Of a DNA stretch of 64,000 bases, positions 1 through 12,130 are shown piece by piece. The notes under the pieces are model-generated. The model was not told where the DNA came from. It ran no database searches and worked only from the letters and a program-made list of their open reading frames with translations. Position 1 is the first letter of the stretch; every line of letters begins with the position of its first letter. This DNA comes from Asterias rubens. Taxonomy: Eukaryota; Echinodermata; Asteroidea; Forcipulatida; Asteriidae. The stretch spans positions 7,045,686-7,109,685 of the forward strand of contig NC_047062.1 in the NCBI RefSeq assembly GCF_902459465.1. The letters run 5' to 3'. Made by a program: the position numbers and the translations under genes.

Positions 1-245
1 TTTACAGTGCATTATTTATAGTACTTCTTGCCTCATAAACTCAGTGTATTTTGAATTAGGAAGTGGCACTGTGTAATGTGGAAAGGAAGGCTTTACAACC
101 ATTTGGCAGAAAGATCACAATTAAATGTACATAGTACATGTATTGCAATGCTCAGTCACATCATGTATGATTAGATCAGACTGTCAGTGTCATGGTCCAA
201 TTCCAGGGCACTTGCTACACCACTGAGTTATTTTTTAAAGCACCC

Positions 246-868
246 AAAGGCAGTGGACACTAAATTGGTAATTACTCAAAATAATTATTAGCATAAAACC
301 TTACTTGGTGATGAGTGATGGGGAGAGGTTGATGGTATGAAACATTGTGAGAAACGGCTCCCTCTGAAGTGACATAGTTTTCGAGAAAGAAGTATAATAG
401 ATGTTAAATTTGCATCAGGATAAAGAATATTAATTTTTGGTTTTTACCCATACACCGATGTGTGTTAGCACTGTATACTCAGTACTTTCCCGAGTCCTGT
501 GAAAAAATATCACAGGCATGTTACTCGGGTGGGATTCGAACCCACGACCCTTGCAATTCTAGAGCAGTGTCTTACCAACTAGACTACCGAGGTTGCCCGG
601 TAGCTAGAGAAAGAAGTAATTTTCCACGAACTTGATTTCGAGACTTCAGATTTAGAATTTGAGGTTTAAAAATCAACCATCTAATTGCACACAACTTCGT
701 GTGACAAGGGTTGTTTCTTTCATTATTTTCTCGCAACTTCAACGACCGATTGAGCTCAAACTTTCACATGTTTGTTATTTTATGCATATATATGTTGAGA
801 TACACTGGTATCAGGGGGAAGACTGGTCTTTGACAATTACCAATAGTGTCCATGTCCAGTGTCTTTAA
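246..868 (+). repeat. Foldback MITE family A, copy 1, carrying a nested SINE
   Basis: The element opens with AAAGGCAGTGGACAC and closes with a related inverted end (CCAGTGTCTTTAA). Inside are the family landmarks: the AATAATTATTAGCATAAAACC block, GTGAGAAACGGCTCC, the GAGAAAGAAGTAATTTTCC block and the ACGACCGATTGAGCTCAAA block. Other copies lie at about 14824-15153, 18539-18880, 33953-34205, 52570-52944 and 60362-60500. No transposase reading frame is present, so this is a non-autonomous element. It is about 210 bp longer than its relatives because a SINE has inserted near 394-606. Confidence 0.8.
394..606 (-). mobile_element. tRNA-derived SINE (family 1) nested in MITE copy A1
   Basis: Read on the minus strand, the part near 515-605 looks like a tRNA: an A-box-like segment (GTAGTCTAGTTGG) followed by a B box (GGTTCGAATCC). 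The rest is a non-tRNA body. The insertion is flanked by an exact 11 bp direct repeat, GAGAAAGAAGT, at 383-393 and 607-617, the signature of LINE-mediated insertion. A second copy of the same family lies at about 20777-20955. The stem pairing is too poor for a functional tRNA gene. Confidence 0.75.
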
Positions 869-2596
869 GAGCATACATTTATGTGGTAAAATTAATTCTG
901 TGGTATTATAAGCAACGCCATAAAAGTGTGCCCCAAAATCTGGTAATTGTTCTCCGAGAGATGCGTGTCATAAACATACAGCCATTAAGAAAAGTGTAAT
1001 TTACCACTTTACGAGAGTGGTCGTCTGGAAAAGCCATCATCTAATTGACATTAGATATTGTGTATTGTGTATTATATCATGAAGCATGCATGGAGGGATG
1101 GTTTTGGATGCTTTCATACGCGTACGTGGGCGTAATTAGTTGAATAGTGTATGATTTTTTACAAGGCATTAATACATGTAAACGTATTGATCCATTACAA
1201 AAGTGAAGGTTAATCAGAGGGAATGAAAGGTGCAGCAATCCAACATGTCAGTTACAAATTGGCTCCCTGTAATTATATGTTGGAGCGGGTAGAAGCACAA
1301 TTTACAAGTTGCCACCATTCATCACAAAGCAAAAATTTAGCCTTCCAGCCAAAAATATGTTCTTGAAGCTGTACTAATTTTTTTTAAACTCCACATTGAT
1401 GTACATGTAGGCCTACTAAATGTTTGCCCTTCTGACGGTCTAAAACTGTTCCTGGTAATATTATGAAACACCAATGATGTATTTTATCATGCGAGGGCAA
1501 TACAGAAATAAAAGTGTATTGAATTGAATTGAATATATAATAAATCACGGTGTGTGTTTTTTTGTTTTTTTTTATATCAAAATAAAGCTTAATTCTTTAG
1601 TCCTACAGAACAGTATTATTTTAAATCTTGCAACTGTTCTACACAATCTGTCATTTTGTTAAAACCAAGAACACAACCTGCAGAGTGCTGTATACAAATC
1701 AATGTTGAAAACATAGTGTTTAGTACAGAGTGCTAAAATATGTTCGGGGAGAAGCACAGCTTTTGTTCCCCAGCCTATGAATGGACAGACAATACATTAA
1801 AATACAGGTGTAAGACAGAAATAAGACCATCATATTTCCAAAGATACAAAAAATACTTAAAGTATTAGCCTAGTTTGGCACAGTGCCTGTACTCTGACCA
1901 TAGAGAAAGTAAGTATGTCAAAGTACGGTGTATTTTAACAGAGCCTACAAATGGAAAATAATTTTAAATGACACTACTTCAAGTGCTTTACACAAACAAC
2001 TGATCTGCACGTTTGCAATCCAGCATCCCTTAAAATGTGTCAATGTAAGGCTTGCAGATGATGACTCAACAAACCATTTTGGTCAAACTAGTGAACTGAA
2101 AATGACATGTGTACACTGTAAAGTGCATCCTTGTCAATTATGACCATTACGAACATGTACCCATGGTTGTGTAGTAATAGATGATTGATCACCATGTTAT
2201 TTGGTTTGGCATGATTGCAGTAGGTGATCACAGTGGTCTAAGCAAGAGGGGTGTCATGAACTTTAGGGCAAAATGTTTTTAAAAGTAATTCTACACATTA
2301 ATATCCATCTGGCCTTGTTAACGACACCTGCTTGAGAACTTTGAACTGTCCTGTTTTTATATTGACAACAAATTTTGATATTATTCCCACTTTCAAGAGC
2401 ATGGTTGCCATCTTGAGCGTGATAACATCTGCAATGTGATAATGCACAAAGGAAATGAAGAAAACACAGTTTTTTAAATTTACTACCTTGTAACTGGTTT
2501 TGTGTGCTTTCACCATTATTCCTGGGATGACAGTAAATGATTGAATGATTGAATTTGAGTTTTCTTATGACTGAGAACTACTAATTTTAAATAATA
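869..2596. other. Gene-free stretch, within EML-like intron 1
   Basis: I see no coding exon on either strand. The short open frames here have no recognisable family and no convincing splice context. Around 1500-1530 an AATAAA-like motif followed by a short (ATTGA)n run resembles the 3' tail of a non-LTR retroelement. If the EML-like gene continues leftward from 5068, this stretch is part of its first intron. Confidence 0.4.
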
Positions 2597-3228
2597 ATAA
2601 TAATAATAAACGAGACTTATAAAGCGCACTTTACAAAATTCAAAGCGCTGGAAGAGTGCTACGGAAAAGACGATTATGAGAATAGATGTGTTTTTAATTT
2701 ACTCTTGAATGTCTGGAGTGTGTTGGTGTTCCGAATATGACTTGGTAGGGCGTTCCGGGACCGGGGACCAGCGACTGAAAAGGACCGGTCCCCTGCCATT
2801 TTGTGTGTGCGAGGGATTGTTAGATTCTGGCCGGAGCGGAGCCCACTCCGGCCAGGTTTGTTGAAATTTAGCGACTCTGTAAGGTATTGTGGAAGTACGT
2901 TAGAGAGTGCTTTGTGCATGTTCACTGATGTTTTGAAGGTGATGCGTTGTTTAACTGGTAACGAGTGTAATTGTTTGAGAAGAGTGGATGCGTGTGTGTA
3001 TTTGGGTTGCAAGAAAATGATACGTGCAGCATTGTTTTGGAGCCTTTGTAGACGGTCAATGTCAGCTTGCTTAATACCATTGAGGAGAGAGTTACAATAA
3101 TCCAGTCTAGACAACACAAGGGCTCTGGCAGCAGCGTGGCATGTGTTTGTGTCAATATATTTGCGTATTTTGGAGATGTTTCTGATGTGATAGTTGATAG
3201 TTGAATTTTTTAGTAGTGGTGCCAACAA
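2597..3228 (-). mobile_element. Non-LTR retrotransposon 3' end, reverse-transcriptase C-terminal fragment
   Basis: A minus-strand open frame of about 184 codons (2674-3228) carries the C-terminal tail typical of CR1/Jockey-like non-LTR reverse transcriptases: LDYCNSLLNG, LQRLQNNAARII, LHSLPVKQRI and a final TFKSKLKTHLFS. The polymerase core with its catalytic aspartates and the endonuclease are missing, so the copy is 5'-truncated, as is usual for this class. The element ends after the stop in a GCGCTTTATAAG-type sequence and a (TTA)n tail at about 2597-2612. It is a fossil in the first intron of the EML-like gene, not a host gene. Confidence 0.85.
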
Positions 3229-4142
3229 TTTGAGAAATTTAAGGAAATTGTATCGCCTAGTATTGGTACAAAGTCAGGAGTATGAAAATCCACTGTAGTG
3301 AAAGAAAACAAAAAGTATACAAGTAGCACAGACTTATTAGCAGTTCTTAGGTATGTCCCATGGTTCCTTAGGTCTAAGAGCCAAGATAGACCAAACTTTT
3401 GAACAAAATAAACAATTATGAAGAAAAAAAAATTCACAAAAAAGTGATAACAATAAATAATAATTCAAAAACTAAAAATATTAAATTGAGTGTGCAGTGA
3501 GTTGGTTTAGTTTGGAATGAGTACTCTTCATCAATGTAATTTTGGCTTAATAGGCCCCTACTGATAACATCAATCAAATCTATTTTCCAACCAAATTATC
3601 AATAGATTCTATTGAGTTGTTTGGGAACTTTTTTAATGAGCAGATTGTGAGATCTAAAGCGACACAAAATAGTTCAATTAACAATTAGGCCTACCCATCC
3701 AATCCCACTTTATATAAATCATTCAAGTGCACATTTTGAAGCAAATGTATTTGTTTTAGACTTCAGTCATGTAGTTTCAAGGCAATACCTTAAATTTTGA
3801 ACTGGTTGATTGTTTTAGTCAATATACTATTAGGCCTATAAATACAATTAAACTACTGGATGTGAAAAAGATGGTCGCTATCGCCAAAATATCCGGAGCG
3901 AATATGTCCATGCCGGAAGATACACAATCTGAGTAAATGGTACTTATCACTTTAAAACGCTTCTCAGATTAAAATTTTGTGAGATAAAATCTTATATCTT
4001 TTACATTTAACCACATTACTTTGAAATGTGAAATGATTCTCAAAGAGCTTTTTTATTATTGAAAGCTGGCTGTTGTCCTGTAGGCGTCTGACCAATAAGT
4101 TTTGATTGCCATTAATTTTAAGATTGATTTCCAAAATTGCTG
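3229..4142. other. Gene-free stretch, within EML-like intron 1
   Basis: No exon, RNA gene or recognisable transposon is visible. The sequence is AT-rich. Confidence 0.35.
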
Positions 4143-4410
4143 CCAGTCCTCGCCACCTGAAATTTATCAGCTCGCCCCCAACAAAGTCGCCCCCTGCAAA
4201 GTCGCCACCTACCCGGCTCGCCCCGAGTTGAAACAAAGTCGACCCCTGGCAATGTCGCTTGGAGCGCGACATTGTTTGGAGCGCGACATTGTTTGGGACG
4301 GCATTGTCAGGGGCGACTTTGTACAACTCGGGGTGAGTCGGTTCGGGGCCACCTTGCAGGGGGCGACTTTGTTGGTGGCAAGCTTGCTAATGCTAGGTGG
4401 TGAGATGACC
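4143..4410. repeat. Large imperfect palindrome built on AACAAAGTCGCCCC
   Basis: The left arm (from about 4171) and the right arm (ending about 4380) are inverted copies of each other; both contain ACAAAGTCGCCCCCTGCAA-like sequence and an ACCCCGAGTTG-like block. The similarity extends weakly outward to about 4143 and 4410. The short motif AACAAAGTCG recurs inside each arm, so the element is both foldback and internally repetitive. It is much more GC-rich than its surroundings. Open frames on both strands here are by-products of the repeat. Probably a non-autonomous foldback transposon. Confidence 0.7.
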
Positions 4411-5427
<1,017 letters not shown>

Positions 5428-8400
5428 ATGATGGCGACCGAAAATGAGCTCCCCGGTGAGTGGAAAAATTCACGGCAAATGTCGGAAAAATAGCCTTATG
5501 TAGACATTTTTGTAGACAAGTTAAATAGTTTATGTGTAGAGGACTTAATTCTCTTCATAGTGGCTTCTTTTGAGCCTTTTTGTGTGCTTTAGTTGATTTT
5601 TATAAGGTGATAAAACTATTTCTGTCGTGTGTGGTGACGTTATCGCACAGCAGGGGTTGCCCATTATTCGGACAAAGCGTACTGGGAATGCATTGCAATG
5701 GCTGTTTGCGTTCAACTTTTGGTGATTTTTGTGTCGGAAAAGTTGTGAAATATGACTATAAGCATGGCATGGTTTTATGTAATTTCACCTCATCTAACAC
5801 TTTGGCCTTTCAAGCAACTAATACTATCAATTTTATAATAAATAAATCAAAATAAACACAAGTAAAAAGAAAACTCAATCAAACTTCAAAGGGAAGGTGA
5901 ACAAAAATTGAGAATGATTGTTATCAATTAGGACCCTTAAATGGACGTATGTATTGCAAATGCCCTTGTCTCTAGGCCATGTTATTGTTAGAATAAATTG
6001 GGCTGTTTAATGAACATTAAAATATAGCCAATGATACTTGAATTGAATGATTGTACTGTATGTGTTATGTCTTTTTGAGAAGATGTTTCAACTTTCAGAC
6101 TTTGATTATTTTCCTTTTATATAGGACATGATTTTGTTTAAATTTCAAGTAATGCCACAGCGTCTATGATGGTGTTGGTGAGAAACTACCAACCAATTTT
6201 CATAATCTGGACGTTCTCATGCGCAAGAAACAAAGTTTTGTTTAAGATAAACAAAATTGATAAGCAAAATTATTGTTGAAATTAAATCGAACAGTGTGAG
6301 TGTGTGATTGACAGGAGTAAGCTTTCTCTTTGATTGAGTAATATAGTTGCGATAACGTAACCCTCCTCCCGACGGTGAAGAGGAAGGAGGAGGGTTACAT
6401 TATCGGAACTATGAATTTTAATGCTCTTCCTTTTGAAATGTTCACATCGTAAATTCATAAATGCTCATTGTCTTATAAATGCAGAGTATTAAAAATTATA
6501 ACCAAACCTCAATCACTCAGCACTGTCCATTAATTGTAATGATTTCATTTGTGAATTGTTTTTGTTATTTGTTTATATGTTGCTTGTTATTTGTTTATAT
6601 GTTGCTTCAGCTTCCAACTAATTCCATTTTCAGTAAATGTACTAACCCTAACAAGATCTTTGTACACTATCCATTCTTGTTTATGTCTCATACAGGGTCT
6701 GCATTGTAAGCCACATAAACAATCTCTGGACTTCCTTCAGTTTCCTTAGCCCTGCTTGTCACCTAATGCACGAAAACTTGTGTATTTATTTTGAAATTGT
6801 AAGTTTTGAAATATACGCAAACATATCCAATCCTGTAGGTCTAAATATTGTATGCACCAGCTTCATTAATGGGTAGTGATAGTTTGCATTTGTCAGCTTA
6901 GTTTATTTGTTATATTTATTCTGTCATATTTTGAATAAGGTGAACTCTGACTTGGCATGCGAACACATAAAAAGTAAAGTTTATTTTGAGGTTTTACTGT
7001 AGGTACATCCAGTGATTTAGTATTTGGCTTCTTTGCTGTGGGCCTGTCACTTGTTGTCAGATGTATTATTGAGACTGTATTTCCAAAATCCTCCTACACC
7101 AGGCCTGGAATTCCATCTTTGATCTTTAAATGGGAAATGTTGGAAGGACCATCTAATCAAGATCAGGGGTAACAGAGCCATGGCCACCAGGCATGCTTCT
7201 TCCAGGCCTGCTACACCAGCACCTATCAAAATTGTACAGTTACTTCTGCTTAACTCTGAAGTGTAAAACTGAATACTTTACAGCTCATTACTTTCTGGTA
7301 CCAAAGTCCAAAACTTAGGGGTTTTAAGTTTCCATATTGTCATGACTATGTCTGTTGTTTCCATATTGTTATTGAGAAGATACTAACACACATTAGGGAG
7401 TTAAGGGTGAGATGGATTGATGGAGGGAATAGGAACATTTTACTGGAAAGATTGTCATAGGCTATTTTCCCCATGCAAGCAGTAATATATCATCAAAATA
7501 AAACTAATAATACTCGATATGTATTTGTTTTTTACTTTATTTGCAGGTCAAGGCATTCCAAGAATAGTATTTCCAATCAGGGGATTCTCATCTTCAGGAT
7601 CAACTACTATGGCTAATATGGCTACTACGGCAAACATGTCAGGTGGCCAGCTACACCAGTCAAATGCGTCCATCGCACAACCAGTTCCGTCTTACTCTGG
7701 CCCGGTTAGCTCTCCTGGGCCATACGGTGACCACCATGCTGTACCCGTCATGTCATCCCCGCACCCCAGAACAGCACCACTGGGACCATTTACAGCCACT
7801 GTTATGTCTCAGACACATCCTTATACATGTATATCTGGGATGTATGGCAATCCTCTTCAGCCCAACGTATCTCCATTTCAACATCCTGATATACCATCAC
7901 CGTCTATGAAGCCTGCAACGAGTTCGTCTCAGCAAATTGTAACTCTGTCCCAGGCAAACACAACTCCCACTCAGCAACTGCCAGTGACCAGTTCGATGCT
8001 GCCTATAAACACATCCTTGCCAGTTAACAATTCCCATCAGTGCTCCAACACCAATACTGTTAGCAGTACCCGTGGAGGTTCTAGCAGTCATGAAGGTACA
8101 GGTGGCAACCACGCCATTACTACGTGTAGTACACTACCTGCTGGTGATGCTAGCCCAAGTACCAGCACCCCTTCTGTGACCAACAGCTTACCATTTTCTA
8201 TTGCTCAGGCTGTTTCAAGCGCCTCATCAGTTCCCAGTTCACCATCCGGGAAATCAAAATCAAAATCTACTCTGCCTTCTTCCTCATTGCCATCCTTAGA
8301 TGAGTTCACTGTGTCGAAACCCATTAATGAAAGACAAAATTTCACAAACGATGTTGCCAGACGGCTCTTTGAAGACGAGTTTAAAAAGTTCAGTGGTATT

Positions 8401-9153
8401 ACTGAGTTCAAGGCTTATGTCACAGAACAGCAGAGGTGGCGCTGGGAAACTCACAACAACGTGACAACACTCGAAACACGCGTAAAGAATTTGATGTTCA
8501 ATCCCAACAGTGGTGTGGCCCAAAACGTCACCAGGTACAAGACAATTCCATCGAATGCAAAGAGTGAAGATGTAAAAAGGTGTGAGGCGACAGTAAAAGC
8601 CATGGATGCAATGGCCAACCGAGTTGGAGCATCAAGAACAGAGCTCTTGCACAGAAAGGGAAATCTTCTGTCCAGGAACATGAATGTGGAACCAATTCAC
8701 AATGAGTTCAAATTTCTTGAGCAGTGCTTTTCTCGAGTTGACTATATGTACACAGATCTTGTCACTGCAAGGGCCTGCATGAACCAGACTCTAGCTCATC
8801 TGAGACAGAACTTTACTCAAGAGTCGGCTGCGGCGGCCGAAGTTCGGAGGCTGAAGCGTCGCCGAAAGGAAAACCTACGCAAGAAACGGAAAAGAAAGGA
8901 ACAGACTCTGGAGAAGAGAGCCTGTGAGATACTCCTGAAGATCACTCAGACAGGGGTCCTGGAGAGGGTATGGAGTAATCCTGAAGGTCAAAGGGTATCT
9001 GCCAATGAACTCTTACACAACCAACTGGATGCACTTAAATCGGTCAACGATGTAGAGGCTCTCAAGTTGATTATTTCTAGGGGTTACCTGGACCCTACGG
9101 CTGTGGAAGTTGTGTCTCGGAAAATGATCCTCCTCCAGAATGGTGTCAAATAA
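5428..9153 (+). CDS. Uncharacterised 544-residue protein, Ser/Thr-rich N-terminus and basic coiled C-terminus (2 exons)
   Basis: Two coding exons join in phase 1: 5428-5455 (MMATENELP, donor GGTGAGT) and 7547-9153 (acceptor TTTGCAG). The junction regenerates a Gly codon and the frame stays open to TAA at 9151-9153. Residues about 25-255 are low complexity, rich in Ser, Thr, Pro, Gln and Asn, like disordered nuclear or RNA-associated proteins. Residues 260-544 look folded and mostly helical: SLDEFTV, an aromatic RWRWETHNN stretch near 312, then a strongly basic cluster RLKRRRKENLRKKRKRKEQ near 443-462 that could be a nuclear localisation signal or nucleic-acid-binding helix, and a final LKLIISRGYLDPTAVEVV helix. 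No signal peptide, membrane segment or zinc ligand pattern is seen. I do not recognise the family. It shares a promoter region with the EML-like gene. An adjacent upstream ATG gives MM; either Met may be used. Confidence 0.8.
6346..6410. repeat. Hairpin in intron 1 of the uncharacterised gene
   Basis: Inverted arms of about 25 bases (GCGATAACGTAACCCTCCTCC on the left, GGAGGAGGGTTACATTATCG on the right) surround a 15 base loop. Related sequence (GCGATAACATAACCCTACTC) appears near 23168, so this is probably the end of a repeat family and not a gene-specific structure. Confidence 0.6.
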
Positions 9154-9420
9154 CCACTGACCCATTGGGTGAGAGTGATCAACAAATTTCTTAACTAGAA
9201 ACAAAAATGAATCTCTGCCTCTGTGTGGCACTAAAAAAACTCTTGTGTATTTTGTAAATTGAAAGTCTGTATACTCCACTCAGTTGAATGCATAGCTGTA
9301 TACACTTTAGATGAGTTTGGTAAATGAGTTAGTTGCTTTATATTTAACTTTAAATGTTTGTATTACTTAAATAAATAGTATCCAGTCAGATTGTTATTCT
9401 GTAGTTTTTTTTTTTTAAAG
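9154..9420 (+). terminator. 3' UTR and polyadenylation signal of the uncharacterised gene
   Basis: An AATAAA hexamer at about 9369-9374 lies 215 bases after the stop codon and is followed within 40 bases by a T-rich stretch, a normal arrangement for cleavage and polyadenylation. A second AATAAA at about 9571 could serve as an alternative. Confidence 0.5.
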
Positions 9421-11180
9421 TATTAAATTAATGAAAAGGAGGCCTGGAAATATGGCTTCTTTGTTTCAAGGGGCGAGGTAAACAAAATTGAATTTCCATT
9501 AGACAATTTTAATGTCTATGGAGAGATTTCAAAGATTCACCAAGGTCAATACATTGAAGACAATTGTCTCAATAAAAGTGGCGTTTATTTTAAAGTGTTA
9601 TACGGTTACAATTATTGTTAACATTATTTGAAGCTACACTGTTGGGTTTAAAGAACGTAACCGATTCCACTCTCATAAGCTACACAGTTAGTTTGGTTGT
9701 CTAAAGCCAGTTGATAGGATCAGTGTCAATGATAGTTGATCAAGTCTGCATAGCTTTGTGGGTATGGACGATCTTATGTGAGGTAGTGAGTTTGAGGAGC
9801 ACAGCTCTTGGCATTGATCTAACGGCTAGTAATCTTTAGGAATAGGAAGTTTCGTCCAAGCCAGAGCGTAGACTGTTACGACTCTGCCAGGCTTTTCAAT
9901 ACATGTAAATCGAAGCATGATAGGCCTTGAATTCACAGTAGTTTCCCTCTTGAAAGGGACACTTTTATCAGGAAAATGTCATTTTTATTGGAATTTGGCA
10001 AAGGAAGCTACAGCTAAAGCCCAGGGCACTACGGCAATTGCTGTGGGTGCCATGGGCTACTTTGAGGTCTACATGTACCATGGTAAGTTTATCATGTAAT
10101 GTGAAAGCTTGTGGCAAAACATCCACTCTTGATGACGAATTTTGAGCGTGATCAAAATTTATTTCTGCCACTTTCAATGAAAAGGAAAGCTTGGGTTTCG
10201 CCATGGCGAGTTTGTAATTTGTAAGGCCTATCGCATCAAGATGAAAAAAATAGGAGGAAAAGATTGTGTTATGAATTCTTCGTTTTACTCTTGCCATGTC
10301 TGAGATTTTAATTAAGGTCAGTTTACATTTTTTTTACAACTTTTGTGAAGGAAAGTATCCAAACTGTGGTAGTATTGAGAGATATGTACTGATGGGAATT
10401 GACTGTTAATAACACATTAAAAGATGATGTAAGTTTGTTTGTATTCATTATGAAGTGGAAAAGACCACTCAAGTGGTAGGTTGTCAAGTTTTACAAAGTT
10501 TTCCAAAAGTTTGAAGGTTCTAAGCCAAAGTTGACCATGGATTGAAGCAAATCTTTCATCAAAGAAAAATTGAGGACAAGTGTGTCATCAATGGTCTGTT
10601 ATTTGGCTTGCACCTAGAATTCCACCACTATTTACATTTATGATAAAATAAAAATTAACTTAAATTTTATTGCAAACTTTGAATTTTATTTTGTGTGCAG
10701 AAGGAATTGTAAAATTAAAAAAAAATTGGGAGAAAGATTTCCTTATACATGTATAATCAAGCATCGATGAATTGAAAAAGGACCAAGTGCCCGAGAGGTC
10801 AAAATTATTGTTTCTCCAGGACTGGGCATCAACTATAATTTTAAAAAGTGATGCATTCCTTTACTTCATTCAACAAATTAGTTAGTCAAAATGTGCCTCC
10901 TTATACTGGATGCACATTGTAAACAATTATTATTTTAAGATAATTATTTATCAAGCTACATGTAGCTCTAGAGAGGGTCAAAGGTCAGATTTTAGTTGAC
11001 GAATTGTGTAGGGAAAGTGTGACGTGATAATGCCTTTAACCCAAACTCCTAAGCTAGAGACCCTCCCCAACTGTACCCCCCAAAAAACAGCAAAACTTTA
11101 GGGGGAAATGTGAACCCTACTGATGCAGTGTTTGTGTCACACTTGGATAACATCAACACTAGGTACATGTACGCTTAGCC
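9421..11180. other. Intergenic stretch without recognised gene
   Basis: No exon is supported on either strand. The open frame at 9968-10297 (minus) has no family features. The segment near 9960-10215 holds weakly inverted pieces around AAAGC/GCTTT and two CCATGG motifs, possibly a decayed foldback element, but I cannot delimit it. Confidence 0.35.
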
Positions 11181-11304
11181 TACTCCCAAGCAAGGGTTAC
11201 TTCCCAAGCAAGGGTTACTTCCCAAGCAAGGGTTACTTCCCAAGCAAGGGTTACTTCCCAAGCAAGGGTTACTTCCCAAGCAAGGGACAATTCCCAAGCA
11301 AGAG
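11181..11304 (+). repeat. 18 bp tandem repeat, about 7 copies
   Basis: The unit TACTTCCCAAGCAAGGGT is repeated head to tail; the first and last two units have diverged. Because 18 is a multiple of 3, the array reads as PSKGYF repeated in a chance open frame. No coding or CRISPR interpretation is supported: there are no spacers. Confidence 0.92.
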
Positions 11305-11990
11305 TCGCTTTGTCCTGGAAAATGGTCATTTGCCAGGGTAAGCAATTCAAGTGTGAACAGGTAAACCATATTTACCTCCAACTTTCCTTGGGAAATTTGT
11401 CTAGTTTAAGAAACCACCAAATTGTTTTGACTTGAATAAGATTAGTACACTGGTGGTTACAATTATAATGGACTGTATTGTGGGTACTGCAGTGCACTAT
11501 CTTACAAAGTCGCATGACTTTTCAGATAGGATTTTGGAGTTTATGGGACCATTAGGGTTAAGGTGATGTAATGTAAGTATGTATGAAAAGTGTTATAATT
11601 TTTTTAGTTAGACGTTTGTAGCTTGAAATGAAGTGTAAAACACAGTAATGTAAATAATTTAAATATTGAGCACTATGTCAGTTTTAGGGTATTTGATTTG
11701 GCTTTATATAAACACCATTTCCTAAGGATTTTAACATGTTGAAATATTAGATGATAATGTTATAAGTGTTGTCATTAATGCCGTATTTTGTATTTTATTT
11801 CTTGACAAAATAGACAACTTAAGGTTGTGCTTTGAATAAGCTATATTGTATTCCGTCTTTTGAATTTTCTCTATCACTGCTGTCCTTATCCACAAATTGG
11901 GAAATTTACATGATAAAAAATGCATCATAAATTGAAAACCTATCAAGTAATAAACTTCGAGGGAAATTGACAGGGTAAATTAAAAATATT
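11305..11990. other. Intergenic stretch without recognised feature
   Basis: AT-rich sequence with no exon, RNA gene or named repeat that I can support. Confidence 0.35.
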
Positions 11991-12130
11991 TTTGGGGGTT
12001 GATCAAATGTGGATACAAGTTTACTAGAGCGGGATTTGAGCCATCGACCTCGGGGTAACATGCCAGCGCTCTATCAACTGAGCTATCAATCTAGCCCCAT
12101 GTTGGTAGTCTCCCTATCTTTTTGGGGGGG
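11990..12130 (-). mobile_element. tRNA-derived SINE, family 2, copy 1
   Basis: On the minus strand the segment near 12017-12095 reads like a tRNA, with an A box (TAGCTCAGTTGATAGAGC) and a B-box-like GGCTCAAATCC. The acceptor ends do not pair well and a shared non-tRNA extension follows (ATGTTGG..TCTCCCTAT on the plus strand). The same unit, more decayed, occurs at about 48690-48830. A SINE is therefore more likely than a working tRNA gene. Confidence 0.65.

Noticed and set aside
518-605. Possible tRNA gene on the minus strand
   Set aside because: It is part of a larger repeated unit flanked by a target-site duplication; stem pairing is poor.
2801-3100. Plus-strand open frame of 99 codons
   Set aside because: It is the antisense shadow of the minus-strand reverse-transcriptase fragment, which has clear family motifs.
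11181-11304. Possible CRISPR-like array
   Set aside because: Units are contiguous without spacers and the genome is animal.
11123-11341. 72-codon frame with PSKGYF repeats
   Set aside because: It is the translation of the 18 bp tandem array; both strands are open, and no conserved context or splice sites are present.
12017-12095. Possible functional tRNA gene on the minus strand
   Set aside because: A- and B-box sequences are present, but the acceptor stem does not pair, and the same unit plus a non-tRNA tail occurs at 48690-48835, which fits a SINE.
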